Origin: Entrophospora sp. SA101
Taxonomy: Eukaryota > Glomeromycota > Glomeromycetes > Entrophosporales > Entrophosporaceae
Reading direction: 5' to 3'
DNA length: 64,000 nucleotides
Assembly: GCA_958430865.1 (NCBI GenBank)
Contig: CAUDNR010004256.1
Location: forward strand, 57,546-121,545
Within the stretch, counting starts at the first letter, position 1; each line of letters begins with the position of its first letter. The position numbers were made by a program, and so were the translations under genes. The notes under the pieces are model-generated. The model was not told the origin of the DNA. It saw nothing but the letters and a program-made list of their open reading frames with translations, and searched no databases. Below, piece after piece: positions 36,201 through 49,358 of the stretch.

Positions 36201-36520
36201 GTATTTTATATGGAATACTTTTGCATCATTTGTATGCAATCATCGGGCATATTTGATAGAATCGATGATTTGATTCCATTAAATGTATTCAAAGTTAAAC
36301 TGTCATTATGTGCCCTATCATCAAAATGGTGGATGTCTTGCAAATTTTTCCCACATTGGCATCCCAACATTATAAACATCTGATTCTTTTGTTTCTTCCC
36401 CCTTGAAAAACTTCAAGCGCAACATATCATAGATTTTATTTGATGAACTAGTTCACATAATTTTAACTCTGTAGCCTCCTTTGTATTAATATGTTGCTAT
36501 TATGTAAATCACAATGGATT
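36201..36520 (-). pseudogene. Decayed protein kinase catalytic domain (copy B)
   Basis: Duplicate of the kinase remnant at 3046-3365 inside copy B of the large repeat, with the same catalytic loop, stops and frame changes. The decay therefore happened before the duplication (or the locus is assembled twice). Confidence 0.68.
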
Positions 36521-38325
36521 AAACTTTCTTATATATGATAAACATAAAGCTTCAAAAATCACGGTTGTGTTAAATTTGAATAAACAATAATTACCATAAT
36601 TTTCTGCCCAGTAATTCAAAAAATTTGATCAGATAAATAATGCTACACCTTTTTTTTTCTAAATTTCAGAATTTCATAATTTTTCGCCGGTATTTTCTTA
36701 TTATTATGTTTAGTTGTGTTGAAAAAAGAACAAGGTGAAAATAGTTTTTTAAATGCCAAAAATTATTAAGGAATATCTAAAGAAATAATCATTACGAGAT
36801 TTATGATTTATGAGATTATCAAGAAGAAGGAAAAATAATATGGATGGAATCTTATACATTTACATATTTGTTAATAAAATAAATTTATTAAAGGGTGTGA
36901 GCGGATGGGAAGAAAGTTTGATTTGAGTACTATATCCATTATCTATATATTACTATTGGATTTTCCACAAAATTAAATAACAACAGCAAAAGACAAATAC
37001 TTTGTAATGAGCTCTAGCTCACGAACAGACCCTGTAATTGTGCAGTCAGTTACTTCAACCAATAAATAAATTCCTGAATATTGAAGCTTATAAACACATA
37101 TATCCTAATTAATTTTGGAGTCTTTCATCTTAACGCTCAAGATTTGTCACTTCTATAAAGGCAGGTGCACGAGTAGTTTTTTGATTGTGGAGCATATAAC
37201 CTGGAGTTTGACCACAGTAAGACTTTGCTAATCCTATAAAAAACCAACAATTATGAATTAATTGGTGATATGGAAATTAAGACATGCCACGAATGAGTAA
37301 TTAAAATAACGAATAGTATGATTATACACACAATATAGCTCCCTTCATTTGATTTTAATTTTTCCATATCAGTTAAAAATTCCATAGAACATAGTCAGTA
37401 GTATATAAAATGTTTTTGTACTATTCTGTTTTGATGAAAAGTCCTTTAATATAATTTTCGAGTTCTTCAAGATTCTCACATTGAAATTTCTTAAAAATGA
37501 AATAAAAATGACATGAAGATTATATATATAATAATAATAAATAACTTTTGACATCACCTGGAATTTGAAGAATGTGATTTGATTTCAATAACTTCATTCG
37601 GTGTTAAAAAATTAATATGTGCTTTCTCGGTTTGGAAGATGAATTGACAAGCAGATTGTAGATATTTTGGCTTGTTGGGTGTTGTGCCCATCTTCTAATT
37701 TGCTGCAATTTTAGCAGTTTAATTTCTAATTTGTTTGTATTAATAACATATCAGCCAAGAAATTATTCAAAGCAAAATTTCAAGAAATACTACACAAATA
37801 CGTATTTCTGGGCATTCTAATAATATAGGTATAATACGTAATCTTACGGAAACTTTAGTTCTCAACTCTAATACTGATAGCGATAAAATAAATCAATAAA
37901 ATAAGCCTTTATCAGCAAATGGTTTAAGTTTGCATTTATCAAGTTGAAACTTGTTTCCAAGCCAAAGCTTGTTATTTATTTTAAGAATTTTTAATTGTAA
38001 AAATTGTATTGCTTTGTTGTTATTAAGTCTCCAAAGATGGGATTCTTTGAAAAATTATTTCTCCATAATAATAACGAAACAAGTTATTGACGAATAAAAA
38101 ATTGCGTTTATAAAGTCTGTTGAATAGAAAAGAAAAAGTATTGGTGGAATAATTCTAAACTTACATGCGAGACCGTGAGATGTTTTTTTTACAAGAATTT
38201 ATCAAAAAAAAAATTGCGTGTCAGGAATCTTACCAATCACTGGACATAATCAATACAAAATACACACACATTTTGGGTAATTATTTGAAAGATGAAACAT
38301 ATAATATAAATAATATAAATAATAC

Positions 38326-38432
38326 AATGTTGTGACCCAAAACTATTCGGTCTACACTAAGCCTAAACTTAAATCTAGACCACTCACTACTCTAAACCCC
38401 ACATTAAACTGGTTTCGGTGGATCACAGCATT
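38326..38432. repeat. Small inverted-repeat (MITE-like) element, copy B
   Basis: Identical partner of the element at 5171-5277, carried by the large duplication. Confidence 0.4.
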
Positions 38433-40605
38433 ATAATGTACAACTGTTCCGCACCCTTGCAGATATGAAATTTCAATATTATATAATCTGTTATTAGTAA
38501 GGAATGTAGTATATTTTAGTATTAGGATATATACCCAAAATAAATAGTGAAATTTTATAAACTAACTAAATAATAAAAAAGTAAGATTTTCCATTTCAAA
38601 AATTAAAAGATATTCGTGTTGAATGGCTTGCACGAAGGGCTTTTATGTTTTAAAAACTTTTTTTTGTCTGTCCGTCGCGTCACGTAACAACGTCGTCGTT
38701 AATTTCTTTTTCTTGATTAAAAAATAAATTTACATTCATATTTACATTTATTAAAATTATGTGGTTTTCAATCAATCAATCAATCAATTTCACATTTCTT
38801 ATAATTCTTGTGAAATGAGATACAAGAAAAAAAAAAACAAGTAAAGAAAGTCAAAAGAAAATTAAAGATGGATAGAACAAAGAATTCTCGTTTATTTAGT
38901 TGTCAAATGATTAATTATTGCTAAAATTGGTAGTTAATAAGTCATTACAAGTCATTATCGGTCTCATTGTTGTGTGTATATGCGTACGATAATTGAATGA
39001 ATGAGCATTTATCAAGAAAAAAAACGAAAGAGGGGTGAGAAATCACAACAAACAATAATAAACAATAAATAATAATAATAAATATTTGTAAACATTTGTC
39101 GATTTTTTTTTTAAAAAAAATTTTTTTTGTAAAGATAGATAGACATACACATGCACAAAGACTAAACATAATAATTTGTATAATTCATTTATATAATAAT
39201 AACCTGATTATGCCCTGAATCCTGGAGAAATATTTTTTTCACTGTTATACAATAATAATAATATCGATAAAATCAATAAATCTAGCGACTCTTTTTTCTT
39301 TTTAATATTAAAGTTTTCGGCAAAGTTGAAGACCACTAATATTTAACCCTGGTCACATAGTGATTGTACTACCCATATAACGTGATAATATTTGTTTTTA
39401 TTTGAATGAAATAAGATTATTCTTGTATAAAAAAAAAGCACAAGTATGAGATCAGACCCTAAAAATTACGGTATTATCAAAGGAAAGAATTACTTATCAA
39501 AAAGAACAAACATCATAACTAATAAAGGGTCATGAAGAACCTAAGAAAGGTGATAAAGTTGCCATGTAATGGTTCTGACAAATATATATTTTGGTGTTTA
39601 AGATCCACAAGAGGCAGGTGACAATATTAGAAATGATGGTTTCAATATCTTTAACGGCTTCAGAAATCCTTATTTTTAGTTTTCACAATCTCTTGGGCTT
39701 TTATAATGCCAGGCAGGATTAGAAGTTGTAAGAAGGAACGTTGGGGTTTTTGAATGCCATCCAATTTTTTAAAGTATGCCTCTAAACTAATTTTAAAGTA
39801 TTGATCGTCTTTTCCAATGCCATAGCATTAAGTTTATTCATTCCGGCAATATTAGACCTTTTATAACATCTACAACAGTCAATTACTGTCTTTTGATATA
39901 ATTTCTTGATCAGTCAAAAATTGCCATCACATTTGAATTTGGTATTGACTTGAAACCATAAAATTTTATAATATATCAGAGTTATATTCTTTTGCGATCA
40001 CTTGAATAGGTATGTGTGCCATAATTTTCTTGTCAATGGTTAAATCTGCGTACAAGTCCATGTCTTCTTTGTATAGAAAAGGTTGGAGCTTTTCTTTACA
40101 AATCAATTTATTCTTAAAAATAAAATATATGAGTTGTAAACATTTCTCTACTCTTTTAACAATTAAATATTTTGTTGTTTATCAAGCAGAATAAACGTTA
40201 GGCAACGAAAAAAGCAGAGAAATGGCGGTGGCACAGTAACGGTGATCTCGGACTTTTCACGTACCAGTAGTAGGGATGGGGGAGTTTGATTCGTTTGGTT
40301 TAGTCTCGTGAAACCGGTTTAAGCGGTTTGAACGGTTTTTGAACAACATTATACAGTTATAGTTATACAAAATAATAATTTTCGTTGCATATTTATTGTG
40401 GACACACACATGTAAATTTTTATTTAATGCTCACATGATAATAATTTACAATTCTTAGAGAGAATAATAATAACACACATACTAGCTTAACATCATATTT
40501 AAACCTTAATAAAAATTTCCCTTAATATTTAAAAATCACCAAAACTTAATGCATAATATACACATACATATTTAAAAATACAAAATGAAAAATAAAGTTC
40601 ATTTT

Positions 40606-41765
40606 CTATTTTTTCTGGGCAATAAATCTGTGAGAGAAGCTATACGTTTTGAGAGAATTGAATTCTTCCTCCATTTTTGTCATCATAACATTATATTCCT
40701 CTTCTGTCATGTCAAGGTGACCAATGACTTCTGATTTGAGCTTAGCCGATAATCCCTTGAAATAAGCGACTCCAAGTTCACCAAATTCCCTTCCCCAGCT
40801 GCCTACAGGTCTTATCATTATCTGATGCGAGTGTGATGATATTTGATTTGTGTTGGCCAAGAACATGTGAAGTTTTTCACATATCACATTTTTTAATTTT
40901 AAACTTTCTATTACTTTGTAAGCGGGAAAGTAAAAAAATTATTTGTTATCATCATTATAACCATCATAGTAATATATGGTAACAATGAAAATAAATGATT
41001 ATTATATATACCTGCTTCATTCCATCTTTCAAACGAGGGTCCGGCATTAAAAACTCTGTTGTCAGTGGGCATCAACTCGAGCCATCCACCACGCTTAGTT
41101 AATCTGACCACTTCTTTGATGATATTTTGTTCCCACTCTTGTTCTGTAAAAGGATTATCATACATCCTAACAAAAACTAGATCAAATTCATTATCAGAGA
41201 ATGGTAATCCATCCAATAAATTCATATTATAGAAGGTAGCATTGGTCAAGGAGAAGGCTTCACAATCACTGTTATCATCAGTTAAAGAATAAAAATCTTT
41301 TGTGATTATGCCAACAAATTTTGTATTGGGATATTCTTTACTCGTATCCAACAGCCATTTTTCTGAATCGAATCTATAAAATAAGATTTTTTAAAAAACT
41401 AATTAATTAAATCTTTCTTTTTTTTTTTTGTTAAAAATTTTTAATTATATAATTATATAATTTTACCCAACGTAAAGGACTTTAGCTCCCCCCATTGTCA
41501 ATAGATCGCTAATAGGTGCCGAAAAATTCCCTTGCCACATATGACGAAGAAAATAATGTTGATCATTGATCCAATTGAGTTCTTCTTCCTTGCTCATCGG
41601 TAAAGGGTACTTTTTGTTGGCACTGGGGTTGGACATCATTGTTCGAAACGTCACCGTATGGAAGAATGCGGGTATTCCAGGAGACGTTTCTTCTTTTGAT
41701 TCACTTTTAGAACTAAATTTTCTTCTATTCGTGAACTGATTAAAAAAGGCCTTTGCTTTTCCCAT
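40606..41765 (-). CDS. LaeA/UMTA-like SAM-dependent methyltransferase (copy B)
   Basis: Same three-exon structure as the gene at 7451-8610, shifted by 33155 (exons 41765-41467, 41373-41012, 40913-40606), giving the same 322-residue product. It carries the same degenerate motif I. The two genes are indistinguishable at the protein level. Confidence 0.87.
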
Positions 41766-42132
41766 TATATTATTATATTATTATCAAAGAAAAAAATGTG
41801 AGTGGTAGAAAAAGATTGTAGAATGTGAAAGGATTATTGTCGTAATGAAATGAAATAAATGATTGTTGTTATTTAAAAGTTATTTGGGCGATTGTTTAAA
41901 TAAACGATTGTTCTGATCATTCGATGGTGAATCTCGTCTTATTTATAAAGAAATTAATTATATTATTATTCTAATTATTTAATTATTATTACTATTGCCT
42001 TATATTTTTTGCCGAGCATTTATATTTTTTATTTAGATTTATATTTAAATAAATTAATTTAATTTAAAAATTTTTTTTTGTTTTTTGTTTGTTTTTGTTT
42101 TGTTTTTGTTTTGCTTTAATGTGTGTGTTCAA

Positions 42133-42180
<48 letters not shown>

Positions 42181-45100
42181 CAGTTCCGGATGTCCGGAGC
42201 CTATTGATTACACAGTTATACATATCTAGATATCATTCAAAGCTTATCCGAGCATCTAGAACTTTAGTAAAAATAAAAGGAAGCAAAATTTTTCTTTTTT
42301 AATGTTCTCTAAAAAACCATCTTTTTGAAATCTTTTATATTTGTGGTAAAGGAAATTCGTTAATTCCCTTGATGTGTAATGTATTTTTTTTATTATTTCG
42401 TATTTTCCCCTTTTTTTTTTCTTTTACTTTCTTAATATTTAAAAGATTTGATCGGTTTTACCCGTGAATCCAGACATCACCCGAGCAAAATAAGATTATT
42501 AAATTAATTCTCATGTACAAATTAGCTAAACCACTTGTTATATATAGAAAGAGAAAAAATCCATTATACTTGCTTTAATAATTGTATTTTTAGAGTAATA
42601 TGATGAGAGCATTATAATTTGTTTAAAAAAACTGATAGCCCAGGAAATACCCGAAACTAAGTACTACAACAACATTGATTTACAACATTTATCGGTTTTA
42701 AGAGCTAAATAGTTCTTAATCTTATATTATAGCCACAAGGCATCTTGGAATAATTCCTTCTCCTCTTCTGTTGGTGTTATTGTTGTTTGTCTTCACAATT
42801 AGTCATACAAATAAATCATAGGGGCTTTGCTTAAAATTTATGACTAATTTTAACATTATAAAATAAAGTCGAATATTTGACAGTAATGGCCCAAGCCAAG
42901 TCACATCATCCACCCATTGATAGTTCTTTATTCAGCTGGAGTTTATCTGTTTGATAAATTTTTTGGTACGTCCTTACGGGTTTTTATGGGAAACCTTGTG
43001 TTTTTTCTAATTGTACAGTTTATCAATCGTGTCAATATCAGTTTCATCATCATCGCCCGCCACCTTTTTTAGATTCAAATTTTTTTTTGCCGTTTTCAAT
43101 TTTTAAATCTTTGTATTAATAAAATTTGTAGATTTTTTAATCCATGTGATTGCTTTTTCAAAAATCAATCAATGCTCAGTAAGAATCAATTGGTTTACTT
43201 GAATGAACCCATTGCATCCAAAGAGGTTTTTAAAAAGCTATGTGTAACTTTGAAGAATTGGCAATTCAGATCCTGACGATCAAATCCTCCTCATCTGTTA
43301 TTTTGATCATAGCTAACATTATAATTTTGATAAATTGCTTTTTTGTTTTTGATGTTACGGTTATGTTTTGTGAAGAAAAAGTCATTTTTGTGTATATGTA
43401 TGTTGTATGTGAAATTGAAATTTATAATTAAAATTTTGGGTGGGTGATTGGATATGAAATTCTGATTGGTTAATTTGAATTTCACGTGAATTGCAAATTC
43501 ACATAGATTTAATTTTTACGCATAACATATAACATATATATGTATTAATATACACGCTGTATCCAAATAACGTGAGTGGTGATCATGTTGGTTCATATTT
43601 TTGTCGGATTTGCCATAATCCGTGTTGTGTTATTGATTCGTTTTGTCTAAAGAATTCATCCGCGATTACATTTTTGTATTGGTTCAATGTTATAGGAAGT
43701 GTGATTGATGCCTATTCTGTTCTAGCATGTTTACAGCAATAGTCGACCCCCTAATGATAAATGGATCGTTTTCCGTTTTCTTTTTTGTCCATTTTTACTA
43801 TTAATATATATATATGGGCAATTAAATATTATATACAAAAACAAACTATCCTATCTTTATATTGAAAGACATTATATAATCTGTTTGTTAAAAATAATAA
43901 ATTTTAATCATCTTGGAACATTTTCATAAATAAAATGGTAATAAACAGGTAAGTCAGACGTTTGTTTATATTGTCTGCGTATTGATTGTTTAGAATAGAA
44001 ATATCATAATGGAGGATATATAAATATAAAATTTAATAATAAAATGGTTTTCTATTTAAGTACATTAATATTATATTATAAATAATATTTTTTTATTAAG
44101 AAAAAAAAGTGAGATTATCAAAAATCAATCAATAACAGAAAAACAAAAAATTAAACTTTGATAATAATGACGTGACGTGATATTTATTATAACCGAGTTT
44201 TTTATAACCATACCACCAATTTGACATGTGATTGTCAGTTTTTCTATATTTAATTTTTTTAAATTTTACTTTATTGTATCACACGGGCGAGTATAAATAA
44301 CGTAACATAATTAATAATTAATACAACATTTAATATATTATTATTATATAATAAAATTTAGATTTGTTTATTTGCATACACAAAGGATGAAGCGTGGATT
44401 TATTCTATTGTAATTAGTGATTGGCTAAATGAGATCTACTCATACTAACAGTATAAGTATAAATTCCTAAATTCAATCACACAATACTCATTCATGTACA
44501 TACTGTGTGCATTGATTTGTTAATCTATCTCCAAGTGTTAATTCATTTATTACTCGTACTTTTTAAAGTGAATTATTCAAAATACTTTATTTTAAACAAT
44601 AAAAATCAATATACATACATAATTAACAAAAATTATTTTCATTTTCTTGTGACTCTAAAAGACCCTTGTTTCAGCTTCATAACCGTTAAACAAAAAAGTT
44701 TTTTGTTTGCTTGTTTTTAAATTACAAGAGAATCATAGAAAAATGTGCTTCCAAATGAGAATTGGTTAGCTAACCGCTTTCTTTCGAATAGAGTTCATCT
44801 TCTTAACCTTCTTTTTGTCGATTTTCTAAAATATATATAAAAGCTATTTACTTACCAACGTTGATGTTTGTTTGATCAAATGTTTTTAAATTTTTGATCG
44901 TCGTCTAGAAAGATTATTTCTGGGCCTAATCTAATTTGACTTCTATTCAAAATGTACGTGACCGTAACCATGGGAAATAAAGAGCACAAAACTATCTATC
45001 TACACTAATAGTTTATTGTCGTCTTTTTCCTCTAGTAGCCATTATTTTTATTTGGACATGTCAAGATGGGAGTTTTTTTCGTCGCTCATTATTATATTCA

Positions 45101-47845
45101 AAAACATTATTTTATGGTAATGGATGGCATTGAATTGCTATTTATATCTAGTTTTTTTTATAACTGGTGTAAAGTATATCGTGCATAGGTATCGAATTAA
45201 TAATTCACGAAGCCAATACTTCAATAGTTCTTTAATTATGGTTTCTGGGGAATGTCATATGTCCTAAATCGAAATGAACAACTTACGACTCAGCAGTGCG
45301 AATTATATATATGTAGTTGATGATTCTGAATTTTCTAATGCGAGCATACATACTGACAAGCAAATAGGATCTTTTTCATATTTGAATAGATGAAAACTTT
45401 GAATTATTGGACATTGAACTGGAAGCTTATCATATTAATATCATCTAGAACCCTAACGATTGTGTGTATTTCAACCGCATTGATAAAAATATGTATACAT
45501 GTACACAACTGTTTATATAATGAATGTTCGGAGATCAGTGAGTGACGACGACCTACGACTTCCAAGCTATTTAATGCAAAGCTTCGTTTTGAATTACCTT
45601 CGACTAAGGATACCGGCTGCAACTTTTGATGATGGTTGCTACCATCTTTGCGTCATATAAAAATGATTGCAACCACCTTTACAACCATTTTGTTTCCTTT
45701 TTTGGATTGCGACATGGAACACTACCTTCGACCAAGACCAGAGTAGTGGAATTGGATTCTATATTCGTTGAAGACAATTTGAAACCTTTAGGATTTTATA
45801 TTATGATTCCAAAACCTTGCATTGGAGAATTTCATACATCAATGTTACTATTAATAATATATTCTGAATTTTGCAAAAAAATATTTAATTACATCTAACG
45901 GACTCGTTTTCTTGTAGCTCTCCATTTTTGTTTGTGCATGTATCATTAGTCATGATTGCATTGTAAATTTATATATATATATATATATAACTGTTATATT
46001 ATCACAGATTATTTAATCGAACCTTGATGTTACTGCAAATAATTGTTTCTCGTGAAGGACTAATCGATGTAATGGATTTGAATTATATAATGAACGAATG
46101 TAATATTGTTTCCCACGCTAACTATAAATATGTTTACACTTTGTTCATTTTTGTCATCAAAATAATCGTTATATAAAATATTTTAGATATCAGTAATTCA
46201 GCCTATTTTTCCTTTCAGGGAATAATGATCTATATGTAATATTCTACGCTACATTAACTATTTGCTTATTTCACGTCAATCTTCTTTACAATATACATAG
46301 AATATTTACTACTAGTTTTTCTAATGAATGTATAGTGTCATATTTGTCAGATACTCTAAAATTGTCTCTTGATGAATGAATAAAGTCCAAAATAAAAGTT
46401 TACCATACAGAGTGTAATTATGTGAAAAAGAACCATTTTTTCTCGTCGTTGGGAAAATGAAAGACATGATTGATCCTTAGGTCGTAGAGCTATTAAAATA
46501 ATGCTACTGCTATCGACCGTCCCTTTCATTCTTTTAGATAGACCCTGGTTCACTTATTGTTGTTTTTGCCACCGCTAATCACAATTTAATTAAGGCCAAA
46601 AAATAAACACAAAACTCTCCAAATGTAATCCTTTTTTTAGACAATGTTGTAAAAGGCTTTAGCAGTTTCTAGATGAGAAAAGTTGCCATTACTGGTGAGA
46701 ACGTCTATACGAACCTACACATCATTTGAAGTGACCTTTAATGAGAAACAAAATGCTTGAATAATAACTTAAGGAACCATGTCATTATGTGACCCAGACA
46801 GAGATGGTTTTCCGGCCTCGTCTAGCTAATGAAAAACTAGTCCTTGAACGTGAGTGGAAAGAAAAAATTGCCATGTTTTTGGACTAACAAAAAAAAAAAG
46901 ATTTCGATAATCAGTCAGTTAATAAAATTTGAGGACCTCATTTGATAGTAGTACAACCAAGATTTTGATCCCTGGAATTATATAAATATTTTGTGCATTT
47001 GTATTTATATTAATATTGATTATTTATTATATATTATTTATATACTTTGCTTTTTATTAATATGATAAGTTGCATACGCGTGCTCACTTTAAATTCATTG
47101 CCTAAAAAAGAAAAACAAATAATTATATTTTTTTATATTTATTTATTATTATTATTTGTTTTCTCCAATTCATTATCATTTTTACGATAAATATTTATGT
47201 ATTTATTCTTTGTAAGCAAAAATTTTTTTTCTGAGTTATAAACTAACTAATAGTAAGTATCGATTTCGCCGATAGTAAAAATGAATGATTGGTACAAGTG
47301 AATAAATTCTCTATATAAAAAAACTATTCTCTAAATTAAGTTATTAATTAATTAATTAATTAATTTAATTAAATTAAATTAATAAACATTCACACGGACC
47401 AAATGTAATCATTATATACGGTAAACCAATACCATACTAGTATCGCAAACTTAAAAATATCTGTGTCCAAAGCAAGGAAAATGAGGGGAAATGAAGGGAA
47501 AGTCGCGCATAAGCAAATCACGATTCGAGAGTCGGAGATCGAAATTATAATATCGTTTTTTAATCTCAACGATAGAATAAATAAATCAACAAACAAACAA
47601 ATCAGCCGTCGATTACTTAAGTAAATCGATGCTTAATTATAATTATAATTCGTTCTTTGACGTTTTTCCTCTTTAACGGAGAATCCGAACAAATCAAAAA
47701 TCTTATTTTTTTCTTTTTTATTTATTATACAAAAAAAGTTTTATACAAAAAATTTAAAATAAAATTTAAAAAAGTAAAAATTATTTATTATTTTATTATT
47801 TATCTTTGTCGATCTTTTATCATTATCTTGTCTCATCGACGATAA
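41766..47845. other. 6 kb gene-poor interval (copy B)
   Basis: Duplicate of 8611-15773 without the 1083-base segment; the junction lies at about 42688. The (ATT)n microsatellite recurs at about 42133-42179. No gene recognised. Confidence 0.55.
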
Positions 47846-49358
47846 TTAATAGCCTGCTTGTAATTCTGTTTGCTTTTGTGTCCATGCTGTTGTGGTCGCC
47901 GGCGCATATTTACGGATGTACGGATATGATGATGATGACGACATTTTTATCGAATCTACAAAGTTTTAAAAAAAAAATGAATTTAAAATTTTTTACCCCG
48001 AGATTTTTCAAAATAATGATATAATAATGTAAAAAAGAACTTTTTTTACCTTTAAATGATAATTGAGAAATTTTATTTTCATACCAATTTTTAACAGACT
48101 TTGCAATCAAATAATCAGTTTCACTAACAAATTTAATATGATCAACGTATTTATTATCTTCTATCATTAATCTTGCTTTTTTATTCCTACTCTTATTATT
48201 CTTTGTGTTGTTATTATATCCTTGTCTGTTATCTTCTTCTTCTTCCTCTTCTTCTTCTTCTTCATATATTTCTTCTTCTTCTTCTTCCTCCTCATCATCA
48301 TCGTAATAATTATAATTGTCAAATGTTGCACCAATTACCGTCAACAATTTATTTCCATGTTTTTTAATTGCATAAGCTTTATAATCTTCAACTAATCCAT
48401 TATAATATTCTGTCAAATCTTCTTCTTCTTCGTTATTATCCTCACCCTCATCCATATTCATTTCCACTTCGTCATCTTCTCCTTCACTTACCATCGTCTT
48501 TCTCTTTCTCGCGTTCTTATTCATCATGCTCTTTCTTATCTTTCTACTACGACTACTATTGCTACTACCAACTTGTGGTTTCACTAATATTATAATAAAC
48601 ACGCCACATTCTGACGCTAATAAAAATACACCTTTCTCATTATACAATCCCAACAAATCATCATCCATCAAGTTCCAATGGAAGTCGTATAAATATTTGA
48701 ATCCAACCAGACAATTCTCTATAACATTTAAAAAAATCCCACCATTTCCATCAAAACCGCCACCATAATAGTTACTACTAGCACTGGCAATGGTCGTTGA
48801 AATAATCATCCAAGAATTTCTTTGCCACCTATCCACTTTACATAGATAATCTATAAACGGTGAATACCATGTCTTTGATATTTTTAGTAGAATATGGTCA
48901 ATTATATAGGCTTGATCATTTAAATTCCATTCAAAAACAATATTGCTAGTTGTCCATCCAAAATTACCTGTAATACATGGCAGTAGATGTTTGCTATTAT
49001 TATTATTATTATTACTACTATTACTACTATTACTACTATTATTTATTATTTTAAAAATATTGATGATTTGCTCTAAATCTTGTTTAGAATTGATATCGCC
49101 ATGAAACATTTTTTGCTCAATTGACCTTATTATGATTACCGTGTTTCCTTCTTGGATGCTACTAAATATCGATCTACAAAATTTCAATACTAAGCTTTGT
49201 AGATCTCTTTTGTACTCGTTATCCATCATGTGTGAAGTTGTACATTCAACACATTTGCAATTATTGGTGATGGCGGTGTTAATATAATATTTGCTATAGT
49301 TTTTCTTATTTTGTGTAGTGGTTGTGGTGTTGTTGTTGTCACTGGTGATAATCTCCAT
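47846..49358 (-). CDS. Asn/Ser-rich and Glu-rich protein with an alternative N-terminus (copy B form)
   Basis: Two exons, 49358-48050 and 47955-47846, give about 472 residues. I use the ATG at 49358 (MEIITSDNNN); the frame is open slightly further upstream, but without another ATG. The first ~115 residues (Thr/Asn-rich start, a CKCVEC motif, then a predicted helical KRDLQSLVLKFCRSIF region) have no counterpart in the copy A gene. From the NNSSNSSNSS run onward it is identical to the copy A gene, including the KHLLPCITGNFGW segment, the Glu-rich runs and the final intron. No DNA-binding domain is present in this version. I cannot name its function. Confidence 0.68.

Larger units (their letters stand above)
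35518..40605. other. 5 kb gene-poor interval (copy B)
   Basis: Duplicate of 2363-7450 with the same kinase remnant, inverted-repeat element and simple repeats. Confidence 0.6.
33156..49029. repeat. Copy B of the ~16 kb direct duplication (1083 bases shorter)
   Basis: Same orientation as copy A. It holds the same genes: a dioxygenase, a kinase remnant, a methyltransferase and the 3' part of an Asn/Ser-rich gene. It lacks the stretch equivalent to 9534-10616; the junction in copy B is at about 42688, where copy A shows a 2-base AT on both sides. Sequence left of 33156 cannot be compared because copy A starts at the window edge. Right of 49029 the two copies are unrelated. Confidence 0.97.
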
